Source: an uncultured Oscillospiraceae bacterium (GTDB lineage Bacteria > Bacillota > Clostridia > Oscillospirales > Ruminococcaceae). Taken from it: 5,222 bases of DNA. A model generated the notes under the pieces. It was given only the letters and a program-made list of their open reading frames with translations. It did not search any database and was not told the DNA's origin. The position numbers and the translations under genes were made by a program. Location of the stretch: contig USOZ01000143.1 in assembly GCA_900556525.1 (NCBI GenBank), positions 1-5,222 of the forward strand, in the 5' to 3' direction. Shown here one piece after another: positions 1 through 5,222 of this stretch (position 1 is the first letter of the stretch; every line of letters begins with the position of its first letter).

Positions 1-804
1 ATTTCAAAGCTTATCCATAAGAAAAGCTCCGTCAGCGTGACCGAGGAAGAACTCATGGCGATAATCGACGAGATCGAGGACGAGGGCGTGCTTGAACAGC
101 AGGAGAGCAATCTTGTCCGCAGCGCGCTCCAGTTTGACGAGATAACAGTCGATGAGATAATCACTCCGCGCGTCAGCATAACCGCAGTGGAGGTGACGGA
201 CGGCGCGGAAGAGGTGCGCGAAAAATTCCTGTCCGAGGAATACTCGCGAATGCCCGTTTATGAGAAAACGCTTGATAATATCGTCGGAATAATCACCGAG
301 AAGGACTTTTTCAGGGAGTATGAAAAGCGAGGAACCGATCTCACGGTACGCGAGCTTATGCAGGAAACGCTGTATATCCCGCATCTGCTGAAGATAAGCG
401 AAGTGTTGAAAATGATGCAGAAGCGGAAGTGTCACATGAGCGTGGTGCTTGATCAGCATGGCGGAACGCTTGGCATTGTGACGATGGAGGATCTTCTCGA
501 GGAACTCGTAGGCGAGATATGGGACGAAAGCGACGAAGTGATAGAGAATATAAGGGAACGCTCCGACGGCAGCTACGATATAAACGGAAGCACACGGCTT
601 TCGGATATGTGTGAAAGTATCGGGTGCAGCATCGACAGCGAGGCCGACACGGTCGGCGGTTGGGTAACGGAAATGCTCGGCGGCATACCGGAAAGTGGCG
701 AAAGCTTTGAGTGCGGCGGCATGCATGTAACGGTCGAATCTACGGATAAAAGACGTGTGCTCAAGGTAAATGTTAACGTAAACATACTCAGGGAGGATGC
801 ATAA
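1..804 (+). CDS. CBS-domain hemolysin/CorC-family membrane protein, C-terminal part (5' end off window)
   Basis: The frame is open from base 1, so this is the last 267 residues of a longer protein; the GTG at 37 is an internal codon and not a convincing start. Visible domains are two CBS motifs (about residues 50-108, with SRMPVYEKTLDNIVGIITEKD, and 114-172, with GTLGIVTMEDLLEELVGEI) and a C-terminal CorC_HlyC domain (about 186-265, containing DTVGGWVTEMLGGIPESGE). Family members carry an N-terminal CNNM/DUF21 transmembrane domain, which would lie upstream of the window. Known relatives include the CorB-type magnesium transporters and B. subtilis MpfA, implicated in Mg2+ efflux; the CBS pair usually binds adenine nucleotide. 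The domain assignment is firm; the Mg2+ substrate is inferred from the family. The stop is TAA at 802-804, and the next gene begins at the following base, so the pair is probably co-transcribed and translationally coupled. The old name hemolysin does not indicate a toxin. Confidence 0.9.
   Translation: MSKLIHKKSSVSVTEEELMAIIDEIEDEGVLEQQESNLVRSALQFDEITVDEIITPRVSITAVEVTDGAEEVREKFLSEEYSRMPVYEKTLDNIVGIITEKDFFREYEKRGTDLTVRELMQETLYIPHLLKISEVLKMMQKRKCHMSVVLDQHGGTLGIVTMEDLLEELVGEIWDESDEVIENIRERSDGSYDINGSTRLSDMCESIGCSIDSEADTVGGWVTEMLGGIPESGESFECGGMHVTVESTDKRRVLKVNVNVNILREDA
792..796 (+). promoter_or_regulatory. Ribosome binding site for the GTG-started ATPase fragment
   Basis: GGAGG lies inside the last codons of the upstream CBS-protein gene, eight bases before the GTG at 805. 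It decides the unusual GTG start, because no ATG in that frame has an equally placed site. Confidence 0.75.
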
Positions 805-1065
805 GTGAAATATTATTGCGAAGAAAAAGATCTCGTGATGCGGCAGCTTGACAGCGGCGAAAACGGCCTGAGCCAAGCCGAGGCAGAGCGCCGCCTTGCC
901 GAAAACGGCAAAAATAAGCTCGCAGAGCCGAAGAAGGACTCGCTCATAAAGCGCTTCCTTAGTATTAATAGATCACTGCGCCGTATTTCTCCACGGCTTT
1001 TTTTAGTGTGCGTTCGTCCAGTTCACAAGTGCTGTCAACCAGCGCGCGCCCCTGATAAAGCATAA
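805..1065 (+). pseudogene. Truncated P-type cation-transporting ATPase, N-terminal fragment
   Basis: The reading frame runs 86 codons from a GTG start to TAA at 1063-1065, but only about the first 52 residues are ATPase-like. Residues 21-52 (GLSQAEAERRLAENGKNKLA, then EPKKDSLIKRFL) match the Cation_ATPase_N domain that opens Ca2+/Mg2+-type P-type ATPases of roughly 850-900 residues. The first transmembrane helices should follow; instead the frame enters the antisense of the minus-strand methyltransferase-like gene, giving an Arg- and Pro-rich tail with no family character. The DKTGT phosphorylation site, all membrane segments and the nucleotide-binding domain are missing, so the product cannot pump ions. 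The gene starts at the base after the upstream stop, as expected for a cation-handling pair. Family assignment rests on a short domain but the motif is typical. The biological alternative is a rearranged gene; the technical one is an assembly join. Confidence 0.75.
957..970. other. Rearrangement or assembly junction between two unrelated gene blocks
   Basis: Plus-strand ATPase similarity ends at codon 52 (958-960), and the minus-strand gene's stop codon is at 965-967, so the switch lies within about ten bases. The 8-base palindrome TATTAATA covers 963-970 and includes that stop. There is no intergenic spacer, no hairpin terminator for either converging gene, and no insertion-sequence end. The exact breakpoint cannot be fixed without an intact relative. 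Confidence 0.6.
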
Positions 1066-1861
1066 GCGCAAGCATAAGCGAAATTTCGTTTTCCGTGCTG
1101 AACATTACGGGCAGGGAAGTCATGTGCGCGTGTTCGGCGAAAGTTATCGCGTCCTCGGGAGTTTCAAGCTGAATTTTCAGCACGTCATAGGCTTCATGCG
1201 AAAGGCTGAATATTTCTTCTTCCATTCCCTCGCTGCATTCGATCGCTTCCGAGATTTCGGTCGTGTCGGGTTCAAGAAAGAACGCTTCGCGCTCGTTCGC
1301 AAGCAGCAGAGCAGTCTCGTTTTCCTCGGGCGGAATACACATCATTCCGTTTTCATCTGAAATTATCTCAAAGCCTTTTTCTTCGAGAACAGTGCGCGTT
1401 TCAGCGCTTATAATTCCGTATTTCAGCTTTGCGAGAAGCGGTATCTTCGCTATTTTCGCGAGTCTGTCCATGCCGTCGATAAGCGTTTCCTCGTCCTCGG
1501 TGCATATTCCGAAGCCTGAAAGCCCCATGCTTTGCAGGATTATCAGCGCGGCGTCTGCGGGAAGTTCCGCTTCCGTCAGAAGCTCGTCGTCAACGTCAAT
1601 AATAGCAAAAACGGGCTTTTTTCTTTTTTTGCACTCGATAAGTGCGCCGCGCAGGTCCGCCGCAAGGCTCATTCCTTCAAGAATAAAGCACGAAGCGTCG
1701 TTTTTTTCATCTATTAGCGCGGAGTAATGTTTTTTAAGCTCGGTGAAGCTGTGTTCGTCGTATGGTTCAATCATCATACCGCTCTCACCGAGCAGCAGGG
1801 CGTTATACGGGTCGCTGCCGTCCGGCAGTGTATACTTACCGGTACAACTGTCGCTTTTCAT
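965..1861 (-). CDS. Degenerate homocysteine S-methyltransferase (MetH-like) family protein
   Basis: This is a 298-residue acidic protein with no signal peptide or membrane segment, presumably cytoplasmic. Residues 22-150 resemble the middle of the homocysteine S-methyltransferase barrel found at the start of methionine synthase MetH: GESGMMIEP recalls the usual SIGPTG...EP stretch, FILEGMSLAADLRGAL recalls IETM..L.EARAA, and KPVFAIIDVDDE and IPLLAKLKYG follow in the expected order. Residues 245-296 resemble part of the MetH pterin-binding domain (LPVMFSTENEISLMLALMLY, then KKAVEKYGAV). The barrel start with DGAMGT is absent, and neither the GxNC cysteine nor the GGCCGT pair that bind zinc can be found (C120 and T121 sit near the first), so methyl transfer to homocysteine is unlikely. 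The ATG is supported by GAAAGGA eight bases upstream. It follows argS by 33 bases as the last gene of the operon. Its stop is at the junction with the ATPase fragment, so the C-terminus may be artificially cut. Family call is moderate; function is unknown. Confidence 0.6.
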   Translation of the reverse strand: MKSDSCTGKYTLPDGSDPYNALLLGESGMMIEPYDEHSFTELKKHYSALIDEKNDASCFILEGMSLAADLRGALIECKKRKKPVFAIIDVDDELLTEAELPADAALIILQSMGLSGFGICTEDEETLIDGMDRLAKIAKIPLLAKLKYGIISAETRTVLEEKGFEIISDENGMMCIPPEENETALLLANEREAFFLEPDTTEISEAIECSEGMEEEIFSLSHEAYDVLKIQLETPEDAITFAEHAHMTSLPVMFSTENEISLMLALMLYQGRALVDSTCELDERTLKKAVEKYGAVIY

Positions 1862-1894
1862 GATATTTTTCCTTTCGTAAAGATGTGTTAATAA

Positions 1895-3580
1895 TTACAT
1901 TTTTTCGGGCGCGTCAACTTTAAGCAGGTTCAGCATATTGCGGAAAACTGTTTTTACCGCTTCGCAAAGTGCAAGCCGCGACCGGAGAATCTTTTCTTCC
2001 TCGCCCTTTATCTTGCAGGTGTCGTAAAATTTGTGGAAAAGCTGCGCAAGCTCCTGAACGTAGCGGGTGATAACCGAGGGGTTGTATGCCTTTGCTGCTT
2101 CGGTTATTTCCTGAGGCAGGGAAGCGAGCTTGCGTACAAGCGCGAGTTCGGCAGGCTCAGTGTAAATAAGTTTGCCTGCGGGAAGTTCTTTGCGTTCAAT
2201 ACCGTCCTCTTTCATGCGTTCAAGTATGCGGCAAATTCTTGCGTGTGCGTACTGTACATAGAAAACGGGGTTCTTCGAGCTTTCTTCGATAGCCAGATCA
2301 AGGTCAAATTCAAGGTGTGTGTCGGGGTCGCGCAGATTAAAGAAGAAGCGCGCCGCGTCCATCGGGATTTCATCAAGGAGCGTTGCGAGAGTTATCGCCT
2401 TTCCAGAACGCTTAGAGAGCTTTACGGTCTCGCCGTTTCTTACGAGGCGAACCATCTGCATTATAACAACGTCAAGGCGATTCGGGTCGATTCCGAGAGC
2501 GGTAAGCGCGGCCTTCATTCGCGCGATATATCCGTGATGATCCGCGCCGAGAATGTCGATAGCAATATCGAAATTGCGCGTAACCAGCTTATTATAATGG
2601 TATGCAATATCGGGAACAAAATATGTCGGAACGCCGTTCGCGCGGACGAGAACTCTGTCCTGATCGTCGCCGAATTCGCTCGCTTTGAACCAGACAGCGC
2701 CGTCCTTTTCGTAGGTATGACCCTTTTCCTTGAGAATTTCAACGATTTCCTTTACGCGGCCGCTTTCGTGGAGCGTACTTTCTCTAAACCATGTGTTATA
2801 ATGGATACGATACTTCGCAAGGTCGTCTTTTAGCCCCTGAATATTTATCGGGAGGGCGTATGCAACGAGCGCCGCGCGGCGGTTTTCTTCGGTGTCGTGC
2901 ATATATTTGTCGCCGTATATCTCGGCGAATTTTTCGGCATGGTCGATAATATCCTGACCGTGATAGCTGTCTTCGGGCATTTCGATATCGTCGCCGAAAT
3001 GCTGGCGATAGCGGTAGTCAAGGCTGAGTCCGAATTTGTTGACCTGATTTCCTGCGTCGTTGATATAGAATTCACGTTCAACATAATATCCCGCGTATTC
3101 AAGCAGGGAAGAAAGGCAGTCTCCGATCGCGCCGCCTCTTGCATTGCCGATATGCATGGGACCTGTCGGATTTGCCGAAACGAATTCCACAAGAACGCGC
3201 TTGCCCTTTCCGACATTTACCTTTCCGTAATCGGCGCCGTTTTCAAGAACAGCCGAAACTGTTTCTCCGAACCAGCGCGGGCTGACGAAGAAGTTGATAA
3301 ATCCGGGACCTGCGACCTCTATTTTATCGAAAACAGTTCCCGCGAGAACTGCATTATCAGCAATTGTCTGCGCAATCGCACGCGGATTGCTGCGGAACGC
3401 CTTTGCGGAAACCAGCGCGGCGTTGCAGGAAAAATCGCCGTGAGCTGAATCGTTGGGAATTTCAATCGTAAAGTCGGGCATAGGCTCCGCGGGGAGCTTT
3501 TGTGAGGCAACCGCAGCGCCTACCGCGCCGAGAATGATTTCCCGCACCTCTTTTTTTGCCTGTTCAATCATGTCGTTCAT
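1895..3580 (-). CDS. argS: Arginyl-tRNA synthetase (ArgRS, class I)
   Basis: The enzyme charges tRNA-Arg with arginine at the expense of ATP, in the cytoplasm. The 561-residue length fits the bacterial family. In order: an N-terminal tRNA D-arm-binding (Arg_tRNA_synt_N) domain, about residues 1-100, ending in GPGFINFFVS; the class I signature VEFVSANPTGPMHIGN with HIGN at 143-146; YINDAGNQVNKFG at 172-184; the second ATP-loop signature KLSKRSG at 387-393, a usual ArgRS form of KMSKS; and a DALR anticodon-binding domain from about YAHARICRIL (444-453) to the terminal APEKM. No key residue appears lost. The first ATG is preferred over a second ATG three codons in because GAAAGGA lies at the right distance before it (AGGA ends eight bases upstream). 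It sits 16 bases after the DUF1934 gene, a pairing also known in B. subtilis. No T-box leader precedes it, so expression appears to depend on the operon promoter. Confidence 0.97.
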   Translation of the reverse strand: MNDMIEQAKKEVREIILGAVGAAVASQKLPAEPMPDFTIEIPNDSAHGDFSCNAALVSAKAFRSNPRAIAQTIADNAVLAGTVFDKIEVAGPGFINFFVSPRWFGETVSAVLENGADYGKVNVGKGKRVLVEFVSANPTGPMHIGNARGGAIGDCLSSLLEYAGYYVEREFYINDAGNQVNKFGLSLDYRYRQHFGDDIEMPEDSYHGQDIIDHAEKFAEIYGDKYMHDTEENRRAALVAYALPINIQGLKDDLAKYRIHYNTWFRESTLHESGRVKEIVEILKEKGHTYEKDGAVWFKASEFGDDQDRVLVRANGVPTYFVPDIAYHYNKLVTRNFDIAIDILGADHHGYIARMKAALTALGIDPNRLDVVIMQMVRLVRNGETVKLSKRSGKAITLATLLDEIPMDAARFFFNLRDPDTHLEFDLDLAIEESSKNPVFYVQYAHARICRILERMKEDGIERKELPAGKLIYTEPAELALVRKLASLPQEITEAAKAYNPSVITRYVQELAQLFHKFYDTCKIKGEEEKILRSRLALCEAVKTVFRNMLNLLKVDAPEKM

Positions 3581-3596
3581 TTTTGCTGTCCTTTCG

Positions 3597-4013
3597 TTAA
3601 TCCGCCTTTGTAACGGTAATATTTATTTTATTTTCAGAGATGAAGTCTGTGTTCAGGTCGATCCCGTATCTTACATACAGCTTTCCGCCGTTTTCGGTAA
3701 GCTCGTTTTCTATCTCGTAAGTGTTCACGCCGAGGGTGAAATCTCCGAACGGAGTTCCGTAAATGCAGTGATGCTTGTGATTTTTGTCGATATACAAGGC
3801 GGAATTTGCCGCGCCTGTCCGTTCGATAACCACAAGCTCAGGCTGAACCGAAAGAGTGACGCTGCAATCCTCGTAACCAATCTCTCCGTTCTCGTCATAG
3901 CGTATGACAAAGCCGTTTTCAACGACTTCAAACTCGCCCGTGGTAAAGAACTCGCTCTTGTCGCAGCCCTCGTCGTTTTCGGCGCTTGTATTCAGAAAAA
4001 TATTAACTTTCAT
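3597..4013 (-). CDS. DUF1934 (YwiB-like) family protein
   Basis: This 138-residue soluble protein has the size and pattern of the DUF1934/YwiB family, whose fold is a small calycin-like beta-barrel; the biochemical role is unknown. Characteristic stretches are the early FFTTGEFEVVENGFVIRYDE (22-41), then VIERTGAANSALYI (62-75), then GDFTLGVNTYEIENEL (90-105), and a final KLYVRYGIDLN (111-121) with alternating hydrophobic strands. There is no signal peptide, membrane helix or obvious catalytic motif. The ATG is supported by AAAGGA six bases upstream; that site begins at the end of the preceding ligase-like gene's TAA stop, and only 11 bases separate the two genes, so translational coupling is likely. 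argS starts 16 bases downstream. The family's repeated position beside argS suggests a link to translation or growth, but that is inference from context alone. Confidence 0.88.
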   Translation of the reverse strand: MKVNIFLNTSAENDEGCDKSEFFTTGEFEVVENGFVIRYDENGEIGYEDCSVTLSVQPELVVIERTGAANSALYIDKNHKHHCIYGTPFGDFTLGVNTYEIENELTENGGKLYVRYGIDLNTDFISENKINITVTKAD

Positions 4014-4024
4014 ATTCTATCCTT

Positions 4025-5074
4025 TTATCCTTCGATCGCGGAGGAGATGAGCATATCCAGCATTTCTCCGTATTCAAAACCGCTTTCGTTCATCAGCATC
4101 GGCATTGCACTTTCCTCGGAAAATCCCGGGAGTGCCGTAACGCGTCGGAGCAGTATCTCGCCGTTGTTCAGAACAAAGCTAATTTTCGCGAAGCCGCTGA
4201 AGTTGAGTATTTTGTATGCGCGCACGGCGTAATCGGAAATCTGTTTTTTCTGCTCGTCCGTAAGCTGCGCATTCGGCACAAATTCAGCAGTATAGCTTGC
4301 AAATTCGCTTTTCAGCGGGGTTTTTACCGTTTCACCGATAGATGAAACGCGAATGTCGTAAGTTCCGCCCGTGATGATACAGCAGAGGCTGCGGCCTGTG
4401 AGAAACTCTTCGACTATCGCCGTGTGATGATGTGAAAATGCAATTTTTGCAGCTTTTTTCAGTTCATCTGTATTTGTCGCGAGGTCTGCGCCTATCGACG
4501 AAGAACAGCTTGAAGCTGAAACGTAAACCGGGTAACTGAGCTGCGCCTCGACGTCCTTGATTTTGCTGTCAATTTCGTTCATATCGCCGCGTTCAAGGCA
4601 AGTGAAGCGCGGAACGGGGATTCCCGCTTCGCGCAGCAGCGCGTGGGTCATTTTCTTGTCTATACAGTAGCCTGCGGTGTCGGGATTACAGTCGCAGTAC
4701 GGTATTTTAGCGAGCTTTAAAAGGCTCTGGATCCGTCCGCCCTCGCCGTATTTTCCGTGAAGTGCGGAAAACACAACGTCAACTCGCTTAAAAGTTGTCG
4801 TGCCGTCGTCCATGACTGTGAGTATTCCGGCATGGATAGGGTCGGGGCTTATAACTGCGGAACAGCAGTCGCTGTTGTTTTCCCATTCGCCCGTGGGGAT
4901 TTCATCATAGTCGCCGGGAAAATAGAGCCAGCGCCCCCCGCGCGTTATGCCGAGCGGTGTAATATCGTATTTTTCCCTCGAAAGCCCGTTAAGCACGGAG
5001 TAGGCCGAGCGCAGGGAAAGTTTGTGGTCTTTTGTTGCGCCGCCGAATAAAACGGCAACTCTGATTTTCGCCAT
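4025..5074 (-). CDS. D-alanine-D-alanine ligase-like protein, probably catalytically inactive (ATP-grasp pseudoenzyme)
   Basis: True Ddl joins two D-alanines with ATP for peptidoglycan synthesis. This 349-residue protein has full family length and layout: VAVLFGG (6-12), LSLRSAYSVLNGL (19-31), DVVFSALHGKYGEGG (99-113), IDKKMTHALLREAGIPVP (138-155), VEEFLTGR (221-228), and SGFAKISFVL then LPGF near the end. Compared with E. coli DdlB as recalled, the three magnesium ligands are all replaced: D257 by S299, E270 by R311 and N272 by T313. Also changed are ATP-site lysine K144 (S186), ribose-contacting E187 (S229), R255 (K297), the omega-loop K215-Y216 (E264-F265), and E15 (D16). K140 of the IDK motif, S192 and H106 are kept. 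The fold is probably intact but ligation is not expected. It is the first operon gene, with AAAGGA nine bases before ATG and a strong promoter. A regulatory or ligand-binding role is possible; an automatic Ddl label would mislead. Confidence 0.85.
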   Translation of the reverse strand: MAKIRVAVLFGGATKDHKLSLRSAYSVLNGLSREKYDITPLGITRGGRWLYFPGDYDEIPTGEWENNSDCCSAVISPDPIHAGILTVMDDGTTTFKRVDVVFSALHGKYGEGGRIQSLLKLAKIPYCDCNPDTAGYCIDKKMTHALLREAGIPVPRFTCLERGDMNEIDSKIKDVEAQLSYPVYVSASSCSSSIGADLATNTDELKKAAKIAFSHHHTAIVEEFLTGRSLCCIITGGTYDIRVSSIGETVKTPLKSEFASYTAEFVPNAQLTDEQKKQISDYAVRAYKILNFSGFAKISFVLNNGEILLRRVTALPGFSEESAMPMLMNESGFEYGEMLDMLISSAIEG

Positions 5075-5083
5075 AGCTTCGTT

Positions 5084-5089
5084 TCCTTT
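5084..5089 (-). promoter_or_regulatory. Ribosome binding site of the ligase-like gene
   Basis: On the minus strand the purine-rich run AGGAAAGGAAA precedes the ATG at 5074; AAAGGA ends nine bases before it. It resembles the sites before the other three operon genes and supports this start. Confidence 0.7.
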
Positions 5090-5108
5090 CCTGAAACAGT
5101 TGTATTAT

Positions 5109-5137
5109 ATTATATCATATTTGAAGCGGAATTTCAA
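5109..5137 (-). promoter_or_regulatory. Sigma-A-type promoter of the four-gene operon
   Basis: Minus-strand -35 TTGAAA (5132-5137) and -10 TATAAT (5109-5114) are separated by exactly 17 bases, with a TG motif two bases before the -10. Transcription would start near 5102, leaving a leader of about 28 bases, too short for a riboswitch or T-box. A second overlapping TATAAT at 5104-5109 has a less suitable spacing. This is nearly consensus, so strong constitutive expression is inferred. Confidence 0.8.
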
Positions 5138-5165
5138 TAGCAATACTGAAAAATAAAAGCCGCAA

Positions 5166-5181
5166 ATTGTAGTGCTACAAT
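5166..5181. repeat. Perfect 16-base palindrome, possible operator
   Basis: ATTGTAG and its exact complement CTACAAT are separated by two bases (TG). It is too short and U-poor to be a terminator, and its shape suits a dimeric repressor. It lies about 30 bases upstream of the operon's main -35 and covers the -10 of the second candidate promoter. The half-sites recall, but are in the opposite order to, the TACA-N-TGTA core of BlaI/MecI/CopY operators, so no regulator is named. Confidence 0.55.
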
Positions 5182-5194
5182 AGATATTGGACAA
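5166..5194 (-). promoter_or_regulatory. Second, weaker candidate promoter upstream of the operon
   Basis: Minus-strand TTGTCC (5189-5194) and TACAAT (5166-5171) are 17 bases apart, four and five matches of six to consensus. Its start would be near 5159 and give a leader of about 85 bases with no clear structured element. The palindrome covers its -10 and spacer. It could be a regulated promoter of the same operon or chance in AT-rich DNA. Confidence 0.35.
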
Positions 5195-5222
5195 AGTTAA
5201 GAAAAAATGTTGAGAGATAGAC

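Noticed and set aside
4..876. Long minus-strand open frame opposite the CBS-domain gene
   Set aside because: It is the antisense of a clearly recognised protein, has no family character and is rich in His and Phe as expected for a shadow frame.
1615..1630. Run of T bases that could suggest a terminator
   Set aside because: No hairpin precedes it; it is the complement of Lys/Arg codons (KKRKK) inside the methyltransferase-like gene.
1124..1727. Plus-strand open frames opposite the methyltransferase-like gene
   Set aside because: Ser-rich low-complexity shadows of the acidic minus-strand protein, without ribosome sites or domains.
1862..1894. Possible terminator or internal promoter between argS and the next gene
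   Set aside because: The 33-base gap holds a ribosome binding site but no stem-loop and no paired -35/-10 boxes.
2033..2833. 266-codon plus-strand open frame inside argS
   Set aside because: argS is certain on the other strand over the whole stretch; this frame shows no recognisable domain.
3581..3596. T-box or other leader regulating argS
   Set aside because: Only 16 bases separate argS from the gene before it, and the operon leader at the main promoter is about 28 bases, both too short.
3453..4232. 259-codon plus-strand open frame with hydrophobic stretches
   Set aside because: It crosses three minus-strand genes and their boundaries; the apparent membrane-like composition comes from reading coding DNA in antisense.
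5132..5151. Imperfect inverted repeat TTTCA...TGAAA near the main -35
   Set aside because: Five-base arms with a ten-base loop in AT-rich DNA are likely by chance, and one arm is simply the -35 box.
5207..5222. Possible start of a divergent plus-strand gene (ATG at 5207)
   Set aside because: Only five codons are visible and there is no good ribosome binding site before it, so it cannot be supported.

Overview
The window looks like chromosomal DNA from a Gram-positive clostridium, probably Oscillospiraceae/Ruminococcaceae. That placement is inferred from the gene families, the AAAGGA-type ribosome binding sites, a textbook sigma-A promoter and the pairing of a DUF1934 gene with argS, which is also seen as ywiB-argS in Bacillus subtilis. 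No RNA gene, CRISPR array or recognisable insertion sequence was found.

Left part (1-about 963, plus strand): the 3' end of a CNNM/CBS/CorC-type membrane protein gene (its membrane domain lies off the window), followed at once by the first ~52 codons of a P-type cation ATPase. The ATPase sequence stops abruptly near base 961. From there the DNA is the 3' end of a gene on the opposite strand, so the ATPase is truncated and the two blocks meet tail to tail with no terminator between them.

Right part (965-5222, minus strand): a compact four-gene operon read right to left: a D-Ala-D-Ala ligase homologue, a DUF1934/YwiB protein, argS, and a methionine-synthase-like (homocysteine S-methyltransferase-like) protein. 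Gaps are 11, 16 and 33 bases, and each gene has its own AAAGGA-like ribosome binding site. A consensus promoter (TTGAAA, 17 bases, TATAAT) lies just upstream of the first gene. Further upstream, a perfect 16-base palindrome overlaps a second, weaker candidate promoter.

The main point of interest is that argS and the DUF1934 gene look normal while the two outer genes look like pseudoenzymes. The ligase homologue keeps the ATP-grasp layout but all three expected magnesium ligands and several other active-site residues are replaced. The methyltransferase-like protein lacks the N-terminal part of its barrel and the zinc-binding cysteines. Both reading frames are open and well equipped for translation, which argues for retained non-catalytic roles rather than simple decay. 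The ATPase/methyltransferase junction is either a real rearrangement or an assembly chimera; sequence alone cannot decide.
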